In this document: one piece after another, positions 7,376-15,626 of the stretch | Layout of the letters: each line of letters begins with the position of its first letter | Position numbering within the stretch: position 1 is the first letter of the stretch | NCBI GenBank assembly: GCA_015903945.1 | Contig: JABMDL010000021.1 | Span: 1 to 32,423, forward strand | DNA: 32,423 bases | Reading direction: 5' to 3' | DNA from: Nitrospira sp. | GTDB taxonomy: Bacteria > Nitrospirota > Nitrospiria > Nitrospirales > Nitrospiraceae | Notes under the pieces: model-generated | The model's input: the letters and a program-made list of their open reading frames with translations, nothing else | What the model was told of the DNA's origin: nothing | Databases searched by the model: none | Program-made: the position numbers and the translations under genes

Positions 7376-8869
7376 TTATCCGCCGAGCGGTGGCGTGGGA
7401 GGAATAACGGTGGTCGACTGGGTTGCGAAATTCGAGAACATCAACGTCGCGTTGATGATCCAGTCAATGAACGGCTGTGGATAGATCCCTATCACCAAGG
7501 TTCCAGCCAAGCCGACATAGACCACTGTCTTCATTGGACCGGAAATTGAGACCGGAGAGGGATCGATCGGCTCATTGATGTACATCTTCTTCACGATGAC
7601 CAAATAGTAGTACATCGAGATCACGATATTGATCAGCGCCACCGTGATCAGCGTATAGAGCCCTTCCTTGATTGCGGCCACGAAAATATAGAGCTTGCCG
7701 ATAAAGCCCGCCAGCGGGGGAACACCGGCTAAGGACAACAGGAACAGCAGCATGGCAAATGCCAAGAACGGCGACCGCCGATTCAAGCCACTGTAGTCGT
7801 CGATTTCCTCACTCCCGATGGCATGGCTGACAGCGATCACGACAGCAAACGCGCCGATATTCGCAAACAAGTATGCCAACAGATAGAACAAGATGGCGTC
7901 GCTTCCCATCTTGGTGCCGGCGGCAAGACCAATCAGGACGTTTCCAATCTGCGCAATGCCGGAATAGGCCAGCAGACGTTTGATGTTCCGTTGCGCGATC
8001 GCCACGATGTTGGCATAGGTCATCGACAAGATAGAAACGGCGACCAAGAGGACAATCCACACCGGCTTGAAGGATGCCAGCGCGACGAAGAAAATCCGCA
8101 ATAGGATGGCCAATGCGGCGCCCTTGGGCGCGAGGGATAAGAATGCCGTCACGGGGGTTGGCGCGCCATGATACGTGTCGGGAATCCAGGAGTGGAACGG
8201 CACGGCGCCGATTTTGAATCCCAGTGCCGTGAAGATCAGGAGAAAGCCGATGATTGTTCCGGATGTGGCGGTGAGGTGCATCTCGGAAAAGACGAGCTTG
8301 CCCGTCTCGCCATACACGAGGCTGATGCCGTAGGCGAGCAGTGCGGCGGCGAACACGCCGAGGATAAAGAACTTGAGTCCCGCCTCATTGGACGCCAAGT
8401 CTTCCCGAAGATAGCCCACCAACACATAGAATCCGAGCGTTGAAAACTCCAGGCTGACGAACAACGTCAGGAGATCGTTGGCCGAGGACATGAACATCAT
8501 CCCGAGCGATGACATGACGACGAGCACGTAATACTCGCCCCGGAAAAACGTGAACCGATCGACGTATTGAACCGATACCAGGATCACGAGGGCCGTGGTG
8601 GCGACGACGAACATTTTGAAAAAGATGGCCATGCGGTCCAATACGAACATGTTGCCGAACAACGTTCCCGAGATATGGGCCATATCGAACCACGTGAGAC
8701 ACGCAAAGGTGGCCACAAGGCCGCCGACACTGAGGAATGCGAGCTGATCCTTAGACATGCGGGGAAAGGCAAAGTCGACGATCACAATCAGGCAAAGCCA
8801 GCAGGTCAAGAAGATCTCCGGCAGGAGAAGCAGGAGATCGGCCAACGACAGGGTCAGCGAAAAGGTCAT
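7376..8869 (-). CDS. nuoN: NADH-quinone oxidoreductase subunit N
   Basis: NuoN is the antiporter-like subunit next to NuoK in the complex I membrane arm and carries one proton path. The 497-residue multi-helix protein keeps the expected charged residues: Glu141 (SLEFSTLGFYVLVGY), Lys219 in TM7 (GFKIGAVPFHSW), Lys249 (SLAPKGAAL) and the TM12 lysine in GFIGKLYIF. The segment AYSGIAQIGN is also typical. Its ATG overlaps the stop of the second nuoM by 4 bases (ATGA), so it is translationally coupled. It is the last gene of the operon. The C-terminus is unusual only in a short proline-rich tail (TVIPPTPPLGG). Confidence 0.96.
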   Translation of the reverse strand: MTFSLTLSLADLLLLLPEIFLTCWLCLIVIVDFAFPRMSKDQLAFLSVGGLVATFACLTWFDMAHISGTLFGNMFVLDRMAIFFKMFVVATTALVILVSVQYVDRFTFFRGEYYVLVVMSSLGMMFMSSANDLLTLFVSLEFSTLGFYVLVGYLREDLASNEAGLKFFILGVFAAALLAYGISLVYGETGKLVFSEMHLTATSGTIIGFLLIFTALGFKIGAVPFHSWIPDTYHGAPTPVTAFLSLAPKGAALAILLRIFFVALASFKPVWIVLLVAVSILSMTYANIVAIAQRNIKRLLAYSGIAQIGNVLIGLAAGTKMGSDAILFYLLAYLFANIGAFAVVIAVSHAIGSEEIDDYSGLNRRSPFLAFAMLLFLLSLAGVPPLAGFIGKLYIFVAAIKEGLYTLITVALINIVISMYYYLVIVKKMYINEPIDPSPVSISGPMKTVVYVGLAGTLVIGIYPQPFIDWIINATLMFSNFATQSTTVIPPTPPLGG

Positions 8870-10575
8870 TCGAGCCCCCGTATGGAGTGCGGAGTGACAC
8901 GCGCAAGGTGGCTGGGAACTGCGGTGAGGTCAGCTTTCGACGGGCTCTCCGGCGCCTCGCGCGTCACGTTCAACTGGTCCTGCTCGTGTGAGGCGACCGG
9001 CACGACTTGCGTGATCCTGGCGATCAGGGGGTTCACCCCAGACCGGACGACATCGTACAAATGCATGGGGAACAATCCGAATCCCACCGTGACGGTGATC
9101 ATGACCAACAGCGGTAACCGGTCCACCACTCCGACGGCATCGTGCGCATGACTGTATTTCTGGCTCATCGGGCCATAAAACATGCTCCGCATCATCTTGA
9201 AGAGATAGGCCATGGTGAGCACAATCCCCAGGACGGCTACAATGACTTGGAGGGGGTACTTGTTCCAGCTGCCGACGATGATCATGATTTCCGCAATGAA
9301 ATTCACGGTACCGGGCATTCCGATGGAGGCCATGCAGCCGACGATGAAACAGGCGGAGATGAACGGCATCTTGTTCGAGAGACCTCCCAGCGAAGGGAGA
9401 TCGCGGGTGTGAGTTTGATCGTAGACCCATCCGGCCATCGCGAAGAGCATGCCCGTCGCCATGGCATGGGCGAACATATAAATGACCGCGCCGGTCAAGC
9501 TGATGTAGTTCAGCGCCGCCATGCCCAGGAACACGTAACCCATGTGGCTGGAGCTGGAATAGCCGATCACATACTTGGTGTCTTTGGCATAAAACGCAAC
9601 GAACCCGCCGTACATGATGCTGAAGATGCACAGGACGGCGGCAATCGGCATCATCTCTCTGGTCGTGTCAGGAAGAATTTCAAAGGCCACCCGGATGATC
9701 GAGAAATGCCCCAGCTTCATGAGGACACCGGCGTGGAGCATACTGGTCGCGGCTGGAGCCGCGGCATGCCCGACCGGAGACCAGGAATGCAACGGCCATA
9801 AGGGTGCGATCGACGCAAAACCGAAAAAGATCAAGACCCAAATGATCTTGTCCAAAGTCGTGCCGAGCACGGGGATATGCATCAGTTTGGCCTGCTCGCG
9901 GAGCACGAGGATGTCGAAGGTATTGAGGCCGGCGTATTTGTATATCAAGAGAATGCCCATCAACGCGACAACGGCAAAAGCCGACAGGAACAGGACCAGC
10001 TTCATGGCCGCGTATTCTTTGCTGTTCGATCCGAAATTAAAAATGAAGCCGACGGAGTCCCTCAGTTTCAGCCCTTCGGGGTCCGTCATTTCCAAATACT
10101 TCTTGGTGTGGCTGCCCCACATGCCCAACAGCAGATACATGGGGATCACGGACATCTCATAGAAGAAATACAGGAAGAATAGATCGAGCGACATGAACAC
10201 GCCGATGGTGGCGGCAGCCAAGATCAGGAGCCAGATGTAAAACTCTTTTGTGCGATCCTTGATGTGCCACGAGACGAACACGCCGGTGAAGAGCAAAATG
10301 GCCGAGGCCAGCACGAGCGGAGTCGCGATGCCGTCGACGCCGAGGTGCAGTGAGATGCCGAGTTCCCGAGACCACTCGAACTTCTGGACGAACTGAAATC
10401 CCCCCTTGTCGAGGTCGTAAGCATAAAAGATATAGATCGACGCGATCAGGGACACGAATGCTGACCCAGCCGCAATGCCGCGCACGAGCAAGGGTTGGCG
10501 GTTCGACACGAGAATCAACGCCAATGCACCCACAAATGGAGCAAAGAGAATATAGAGGAGTGCGTATTCGCCCAT
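8866..10575 (-). CDS. nuoM: Second NuoM-type antiporter subunit (NuoM2), TM7 lysine absent
   Basis: The 569-residue protein belongs to the NuoM/MrpD family. I start it at the ATG at 10575 (MGEYALLYILFAP), 4 bases after the stop of the first nuoM, with GAGGA about 10 nt upstream, not at an earlier in-frame codon inside that gene. Kept residues: Glu140 in TM5 (FFYEMSVIPMYLL), Lys287 in TM8 (AGVLMKLGHF) and Glu429 in TM12 (NFIAEIMII). The TM7 lysine of the motif GFA.K.P is replaced by Ile256 (GFASIAPLWPLHSW). The TM5-TM6 loop is about 27 residues longer than in the first NuoM (156-185), and a polar tail of about 45 residues follows the last helix. Two nuoM copies in one operon define the 2M type of complex I. 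Whether this copy pumps protons cannot be told from sequence. Confidence 0.93.
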   Translation of the reverse strand: MGEYALLYILFAPFVGALALILVSNRQPLLVRGIAAGSAFVSLIASIYIFYAYDLDKGGFQFVQKFEWSRELGISLHLGVDGIATPLVLASAILLFTGVFVSWHIKDRTKEFYIWLLILAAATIGVFMSLDLFFLYFFYEMSVIPMYLLLGMWGSHTKKYLEMTDPEGLKLRDSVGFIFNFGSNSKEYAAMKLVLFLSAFAVVALMGILLIYKYAGLNTFDILVLREQAKLMHIPVLGTTLDKIIWVLIFFGFASIAPLWPLHSWSPVGHAAAPAATSMLHAGVLMKLGHFSIIRVAFEILPDTTREMMPIAAVLCIFSIMYGGFVAFYAKDTKYVIGYSSSSHMGYVFLGMAALNYISLTGAVIYMFAHAMATGMLFAMAGWVYDQTHTRDLPSLGGLSNKMPFISACFIVGCMASIGMPGTVNFIAEIMIIVGSWNKYPLQVIVAVLGIVLTMAYLFKMMRSMFYGPMSQKYSHAHDAVGVVDRLPLLVMITVTVGFGLFPMHLYDVVRSGVNPLIARITQVVPVASHEQDQLNVTREAPESPSKADLTAVPSHLARVTPHSIRGLE

Positions 10576-10579
10576 ACGG

Positions 10580-12139
10580 CTAGTGTCCTCGTTCCATCGG
10601 CCCAACGTGGAGGGCGGCGACCGTCCCATGATTCAGCCGATCGACCAACGCTTGAACCGATCCGTTCATGATCCGCAAGAAGGGGGACGGATAGAGTCCG
10701 ATCCAGAGAATCATGATCGAAAGCGATACCGCGATGACGGTTTCTCGCGGCTGCAAATCAAGCATCGTCTGTTTTACTGCCTTACCGACCGGGCCGAGCA
10801 TGGCCCGCTCGTAATACCAGAGAAAATAGGCTGCACCGAAGATCACACCGAGTACCGCCACTGCGCCGAACCACCACTTGGCCTTGAACGCGCCCAAGAG
10901 GATCAGGAACTCTCCCACGAAACCGTTGGTTCCGGGCAACCCAATCGAGGCCAAGCCGATCAGCAGAAAAAATGTGGCCAGTACGGGTACCTGTTTAGCC
11001 ATCCCTCCGAACGCCGACAACTGCGTCGTCTGTTGGCGCGAATAGAGAAACCCCGCAATGAAAAAAAGACCGGCGGTGCTGAAGCCCAGGTTGATCATGG
11101 TCAACAGGCTGCCTTGCAGGCCCTGATAGTTCAACGCAAAGAGTCCCACCACGACAAAACCCAAATGGCTGATGCTGCTGTAGGCCAGCAAGCGCCGGAA
11201 GTCTTGCTGCACCAATGCCATCCAGGCTCCATAGAGGATGGCGCAGAGACCGAGGATCACGACCACGGTCACGACGGTTTCGCTCTTGGATGCATCGGGG
11301 AGGAGCGGAATACTGAAGCGCAACAGGCCGAACGTACCGAGCTTGATGCCCGCCAGCACCACCGCCATGCCGATGGGGCCTTCCAACAGTGCGTCCGGTA
11401 GCCAGGTGTGGAACGGAAATACCGGGGCCTTGAAAGCGAATCCCATGAACATCAGCCAGAAAATGAGGAGTTGCTGGTCGAGGGGAATGGGGACCGCGAG
11501 CAACTCGATCAAGTCGAACGAGTAGCTGTAGTCGGCATGGTGGAGGGACGCCCAGTGGTTGAAATTGATATTCAGCAGTGCGATGCCGACGAGCATGAAC
11601 ACACTGCCGAACAGCGTGTAGAGAACGAATTTCAGGGCCGCGTATTGGCGCTCGGCGCCTCCTCCCCAGAGCTTGATCAGGAAGTAGCTGGGAATGAGCA
11701 TCAGTTCCCAGAAGACGAAGAACAAGATCAGATCCAACGAGACGAACACGCCCATCGTCGTCGTTTCCAGCGCCAACAGACACATCATGTACAGCTTGAC
11801 TTGCTGGCGAATTGTGTCCCAGGAATAGACCACGACCAGCACAGTGAGAAAGGCGGTCAATCCAACGAATAACACACTGATCCCGTCGACACCCAGGTGA
11901 TAACTGATCCCCAGCGCCGGAATCCATTGGATCCGTTCAGTAAACTGCATCGAGGCGGATTCCGGCACGAATCGCAGGAGCACGAAGACACACAGGGCGA
12001 GCTCGACCAACGTGATCGTCAGGGTCGAGGACCGCACCAGATCCGTGTCGTCAAACAGCCACAGCGTGACGGCGCCGAGGACGGGCAGAAACAGGATGCA
12101 TGAGAGGATGGGGAATCCGGCTGCGAGTTCTTCCAACAT
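10580..12139 (-). CDS. nuoM: NADH-quinone oxidoreductase subunit M (first copy)
   Basis: The 519-residue canonical NuoM has all key charged residues at positions almost identical to the E. coli protein: Glu145 in TM5 (FWELMLIPSYFLIKLWGG), Lys237 in TM7 (GFAFKAPVFPFHTWLPDA), Lys266 in TM8 (VLAGIKLGTFGLLRF) and Glu410 in TM12 (GTNGFVGEFLILLG). It is therefore predicted to be a working proton channel of the membrane arm. It lies between nuoL and the divergent second nuoM copy. The start ATG at 12139 is 27 bases after nuoL. The side-by-side second copy differs in TM7 and in loop length, which makes this the ancestral-looking one. Confidence 0.96.
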   Translation of the reverse strand: MLEELAAGFPILSCILFLPVLGAVTLWLFDDTDLVRSSTLTITLVELALCVFVLLRFVPESASMQFTERIQWIPALGISYHLGVDGISVLFVGLTAFLTVLVVVYSWDTIRQQVKLYMMCLLALETTTMGVFVSLDLILFFVFWELMLIPSYFLIKLWGGGAERQYAALKFVLYTLFGSVFMLVGIALLNINFNHWASLHHADYSYSFDLIELLAVPIPLDQQLLIFWLMFMGFAFKAPVFPFHTWLPDALLEGPIGMAVVLAGIKLGTFGLLRFSIPLLPDASKSETVVTVVVILGLCAILYGAWMALVQQDFRRLLAYSSISHLGFVVVGLFALNYQGLQGSLLTMINLGFSTAGLFFIAGFLYSRQQTTQLSAFGGMAKQVPVLATFFLLIGLASIGLPGTNGFVGEFLILLGAFKAKWWFGAVAVLGVIFGAAYFLWYYERAMLGPVGKAVKQTMLDLQPRETVIAVSLSIMILWIGLYPSPFLRIMNGSVQALVDRLNHGTVAALHVGPMERGH

Positions 12140-12166
12140 GATGATCGCCGTGCGTGGCGAATACCC

Positions 12167-14143
12167 CTATCTTTGAACGATGAATTGGACGACCAGTGCC
12201 AACAGAAAAATCCCTGCCACGATGAGGCCGGCATAATGGTGAACCATTCCGCTCTGTACTTTCCGGCCTTCCCGTGCCGCCACATGATTGCTGTAGCCGA
12301 TGACGTTCAGTCCGGCATAGATAATGTGCTTTTCAATCCACGTTGACGCGGCAGAGCTCCACTCGGCCAGCCGACCGACTCCCCGGACGATGCCGTCGAT
12401 GATCGTGCGGTCAAACCAGTCGAGCAGTTCTCCCAACCGTTTCAAGGGTTCCACGAAGAGGAGATCGTACAGCTCATCGACGTAGTACTTGTTGAGCAAG
12501 GTCCTATAGACCCCGGAAAATCTCGCCGCCCATGTTTCGGCCGCCGACGGATCCGCACGGTAAAGGAAGTGAGCAAGCCCCCATCCCATCAAAGCAATGG
12601 CCGTTGCTCCTCCCATGAGGGCCACCAGCAAGCCGGTGCTTACTTCATGTGCACCACCTGCTCCGACCACCGGTCCCAGGAAGCGATGCAGCCAGCCGTG
12701 TTCCGGTGGAAACCCCAGGACCAACCCGCCCAATACCGACAACCCGCCCAACACCATCAACGGGCCGATCATCACCGTCGGCGACTCATGGACATGTTCT
12801 TCTGTGTGGTGGTCCATCCGCGACGGACCGGAGAATGTGAGAAAGGTCAAACGAAACATATAGAACGACGTCAGGAACGCGCCAATGGCGGCCACACTAT
12901 AATAGAGATAGCGATGGGTGACGAAGGCATGGCCCATGATCTCATCTTTGCTCCAGAACCCAGCCAGTGGGGGAATACCCGCGATGGCGATCGTGCCGAT
13001 CAGGAAGAGCCGGTACGTCCACGGAATCTTCTGGCTGAGCCCGCCCATCTTTTGGATATCCTGCTCGCCGGACAGCGCATGAATGACAGACCCAGCCGAC
13101 AGGAATAGGAGGGCCTTGAAAAAGGCATGGGTCACGACGTGAAACACAGCCGCTGTATACGCGCCGATGCCGCAGCCCAGAAACATGTAGCCCAGCTGGC
13201 TGACCGTCGAATACGCCAGCACCCGTTTGATGTCGGTCTGCACGAGCCCGATTGTTGCCGCAAAGAGCGCGGTGCCGCCGCCGACAATGGCCACCACCTC
13301 CATGGCGACGGGCGACGCATCGAAAATGGAGTGGTTGCGGACGACCATGTAGACACCGGCCGTCACCATGGTCGCGGCATGGATGAGCGCACTGACCGGA
13401 GTGGGGCCTTCCATCGCGTCTGGCAACCAGGTGTGGAGGGGCAGCTGCGCGGATTTCCCGACAGCCCCAATGAGAAGACACAGGGCAATGGCGGTGGCCA
13501 TCTCCGGGGAGAGTGTGCCCACTTGGGCAAACACCTTCGTGTAGTCCAGGCTCTTGAAATTGATGAACACGAGGAAGATGGCCAGCAAGAATCCGGCGTC
13601 GCCGATTCGGTTGACGACAAAGGCCTTGGACGCCGCCTTGGCGGCGGAAACTTTATCGTAGTAATAGCCGATGAGGAGATAGGAGCAGAGTCCGACGCCT
13701 TCCCAGCCGATGAACAGCACCACGTAGTTGTTGCCCATGACGAGCAACAGCATGGAGACCATGAACAGGTTCATGTAGGTGAAGAAGCGCGTGAAGCCCA
13801 TCTCGCCGTGCATGTATCCGACCGAGTAGACGTGGATCAGAAATCCGACGCCCGTGATGACCAGCAGCCACACACAGGTCAGGGGGTCGACTAAGTAGGC
13901 CAGGTTGATGGAGAGATCCCCTCCGAAGATCCATTGATAGACGATAACTTCACGAGCGGTCCCGGTCTGCAGCATGTCAGCAAAGACGCCGATGGTACAG
14001 AGGAACGACAGGCCGACCGATCCCCAGGCCAATCGGTGCGCGGTCTCATGGGAGTAGCGGCTTCCTAGAAGCCCGTTTGCGATGACGGCTAGGAGCGGGA
14101 GGAGCGGGATCAGCTTGATGAGGAGATCTGTTGTGTCTGACAC
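12167..14143 (-). CDS. nuoL: NADH-quinone oxidoreductase subunit L with extended lateral helix
   Basis: NuoL is the distal antiporter-like subunit and carries the long amphipathic helix that runs along the membrane arm. The 658-residue protein keeps Glu148 (GWEGVGLCSYLLIGYYY), Lys230 in TM7 (GAVGKSAQLPLHTWLPDAM), the segment PTPVSALIHAATMV and Lys399-Asp400 in TM12 (GFWSKDEIM). The C-terminal lateral helix begins near residue 556 (DELYDLLFVEPLKRL) and reaches the final anchor helix (YAGLIVAGIFLLALVVQF) only after an added stretch between 'GRLAEW' and 'VQSGM'. By comparison with remembered family members this is about 25 residues longer than usual. It starts with GTG at 14143, one base after the nuoK stop. 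Confidence 0.96.
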   Translation of the reverse strand: MSDTTDLLIKLIPLLPLLAVIANGLLGSRYSHETAHRLAWGSVGLSFLCTIGVFADMLQTGTAREVIVYQWIFGGDLSINLAYLVDPLTCVWLLVITGVGFLIHVYSVGYMHGEMGFTRFFTYMNLFMVSMLLLVMGNNYVVLFIGWEGVGLCSYLLIGYYYDKVSAAKAASKAFVVNRIGDAGFLLAIFLVFINFKSLDYTKVFAQVGTLSPEMATAIALCLLIGAVGKSAQLPLHTWLPDAMEGPTPVSALIHAATMVTAGVYMVVRNHSIFDASPVAMEVVAIVGGGTALFAATIGLVQTDIKRVLAYSTVSQLGYMFLGCGIGAYTAAVFHVVTHAFFKALLFLSAGSVIHALSGEQDIQKMGGLSQKIPWTYRLFLIGTIAIAGIPPLAGFWSKDEIMGHAFVTHRYLYYSVAAIGAFLTSFYMFRLTFLTFSGPSRMDHHTEEHVHESPTVMIGPLMVLGGLSVLGGLVLGFPPEHGWLHRFLGPVVGAGGAHEVSTGLLVALMGGATAIALMGWGLAHFLYRADPSAAETWAARFSGVYRTLLNKYYVDELYDLLFVEPLKRLGELLDWFDRTIIDGIVRGVGRLAEWSSAASTWIEKHIIYAGLNVIGYSNHVAAREGRKVQSGMVHHYAGLIVAGIFLLALVVQFIVQR

Positions 14144-14144
14144 G

Positions 14145-14447
14145 TTACCACTTCAAAAGGTTCATTTCGTCCACGTTTGTGGAGATCTTTCCACGGAACA
14201 CGACCACGATGATGGCCAATCCAATGGCCGCTTCCCCGGCGGCAATGGCGATGTTGAACAAGGCAACCAGCTGGCCGGACATGGATTCCAGGTAATGAGA
14301 AAACGCCACCAGATTGATATTGGCGGCGTTCATCATGATTTCCACCGACATCAGCACGATGATAAAGTTGCGCCTGATCAACACACCGAGCAATCCGGTC
14401 ATGAACAGGACCGCGCTGACGGCTACATAGGCACTCAGAGGCACCAT
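14145..14447 (-). CDS. nuoK: NADH-quinone oxidoreductase subunit K
   Basis: NuoK is a three-helix membrane subunit that links NuoJ/NuoA to the antiporter-like chain. The 100-residue protein keeps both essential membrane glutamates, Glu36 (MSVEIMMNAANIN) and Glu72 (AAGEAAIGLAI), at the same numbers as in E. coli. The ATG at 14447 is preferred over the GTG directly before it because of the GGAGG upstream at proper spacing. Only a single nuoK is present although the antiporter chain is longer. Confidence 0.95.
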   Translation of the reverse strand: MVPLSAYVAVSAVLFMTGLLGVLIRRNFIIVLMSVEIMMNAANINLVAFSHYLESMSGQLVALFNIAIAAGEAAIGLAIIVVVFRGKISTNVDEMNLLKW

Positions 14448-14459
14448 CACCCTCCCCTC

Positions 14460-14987
14460 TTATCGTTTACCGCCCACGTCTCCCATCGTTCTTGGCGCTT
14501 TGGCCAAGACGATCGCGCCGATGATGGCGCCCAGCAGAAAGATTCCGACGATTTCGAACTGTAGAATATGATCGCTGAACATCTTGATGCCCACCGCATA
14601 CGTGTCCCCGCCTTCGAGGATAGCGGTCACGGGCGCATCTCCCTTCACACCATCAAACGGTGACTGGAGCAATAGAAACAGGACATAGACCGATCCCAGC
14701 GCGGCTGGGACGATGAAATACGGGTACGACGAATGGAAATAGCGCTCGTCCGTCTTGAGATTGAGGAGCATCAGCACAAAGAGATACAGCACCAGGATCG
14801 CACCGGCATAGACGATCACCTGGACGGCCCATATAAATTCGGCATTCAGGAGGACGAAGAGACCGGACACGTGGAGCAGCAATGTCAGCAGCGCCAGGCC
14901 GCAGTGGACGGGATGCCTGAGCGACACCGTCAGGACGGCGGCAACAATACTCACCAATGCGAAATACGCAAAAAATACTCCGACCAT
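14460..14987 (-). CDS. nuoJ: NADH-quinone oxidoreductase subunit J
   Basis: The 175-residue NuoJ protein has five predicted helices. It carries the conserved TM3 region VQVIVYAGAILVLYLFVLMLL, which in characterised complexes contains a pi-bulge involved in coupling quinone reduction to proton transfer. The fourth helix and the loop before the last helix (HILQFEIVGIFLLGAIIGAIVLAK) are also typical. It lies between nuoI and nuoK with 9- and 12-base gaps, within the operon. The ATG at 14987 has only a weak ribosome-binding site. Confidence 0.95.
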   Translation of the reverse strand: MVGVFFAYFALVSIVAAVLTVSLRHPVHCGLALLTLLLHVSGLFVLLNAEFIWAVQVIVYAGAILVLYLFVLMLLNLKTDERYFHSSYPYFIVPAALGSVYVLFLLLQSPFDGVKGDAPVTAILEGGDTYAVGIKMFSDHILQFEIVGIFLLGAIIGAIVLAKAPRTMGDVGGKR

Positions 14988-14996
14988 AATCGTGAC

Positions 14997-15584
14997 TCAG
15001 CTCAGATGCTTGGGAGGCGATTGAGTGGATTTGAGTACGGACTGCGGGAAATAGTACCGATACTCACGGCTCTCCTCGACATTCTTCTCCTGATTGTGGG
15101 CGTACAGATATTTTTTCGCATCGTCGAGGTGGCGTTCCCCGACATCGTACAGCTTCTTTTTATCGAAGAGCAGGGCGCGCTTATCGTGGGTGGAAAATTC
15201 GTACATCTTCGTCATGGCCAGCGCATTGACCGGGCAGGCCTCGACACAATAGCCACAGAAGACGCATTTTGTGATATCGATGTAGAATTCGGTGGCATAC
15301 CGCTGGAGGGGACGGGACGGGTCTTCCGCGCTGATCACCTTGATGCAGCGCGAAGGACAGGCGGCTTCACAGAGATCGCACCCCACACAGCGTTCGTGGC
15401 CGTCGTCGTACCGAAGCAGCCCCAGAGCGCCCCGATGCGTATCGGGAATCGTCCGCTGTTCCCTCGGATATTGAAGCGTCATCGGCCGGTGGAACATGTG
15501 CTGGAATGTCACCTTCATGGCGTCCCAGATTTCATAGAACAGCGCGGCCTGAAGCACTTTCTTGGTCAAGGCGCCCACGTTCAT
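14997..15584 (-). CDS. nuoI: NADH-quinone oxidoreductase subunit I (two 4Fe-4S clusters)
   Basis: NuoI holds clusters N6a and N6b, which carry electrons from NuoG to NuoB. Two ferredoxin motifs are complete: CVGCDLCEAACP and CVFCGYCVEACP. The N-terminal amphipathic helix (WDAMKVTFQHMFHRPMTLQYP) that lies on the membrane is present. Of several in-frame starts (15620, 15590, 15584) I choose the ATG at 15584 (MNVGALTKKVLQ), because GAGGAG lies 7 nt upstream of it; the frame then gives 195 residues, typical for the family. Usually nuoH lies directly upstream of nuoI; here nuoG does, with no room for nuoH in the 42 bases between. Confidence 0.95.
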   Translation of the reverse strand: MNVGALTKKVLQAALFYEIWDAMKVTFQHMFHRPMTLQYPREQRTIPDTHRGALGLLRYDDGHERCVGCDLCEAACPSRCIKVISAEDPSRPLQRYATEFYIDITKCVFCGYCVEACPVNALAMTKMYEFSTHDKRALLFDKKKLYDVGERHLDDAKKYLYAHNQEKNVEESREYRYYFPQSVLKSTQSPPKHLS

Positions 15585-15626
15585 CGACATCTCCTCACGT
15601 ACAGGCCGAAGAGCATACACACCCGC

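Noticed and set aside
10995..11927. 310-codon leftward frame inside nuoM
   Set aside because: Same-strand shadow in another frame of nuoM; the real frame has every conserved residue.
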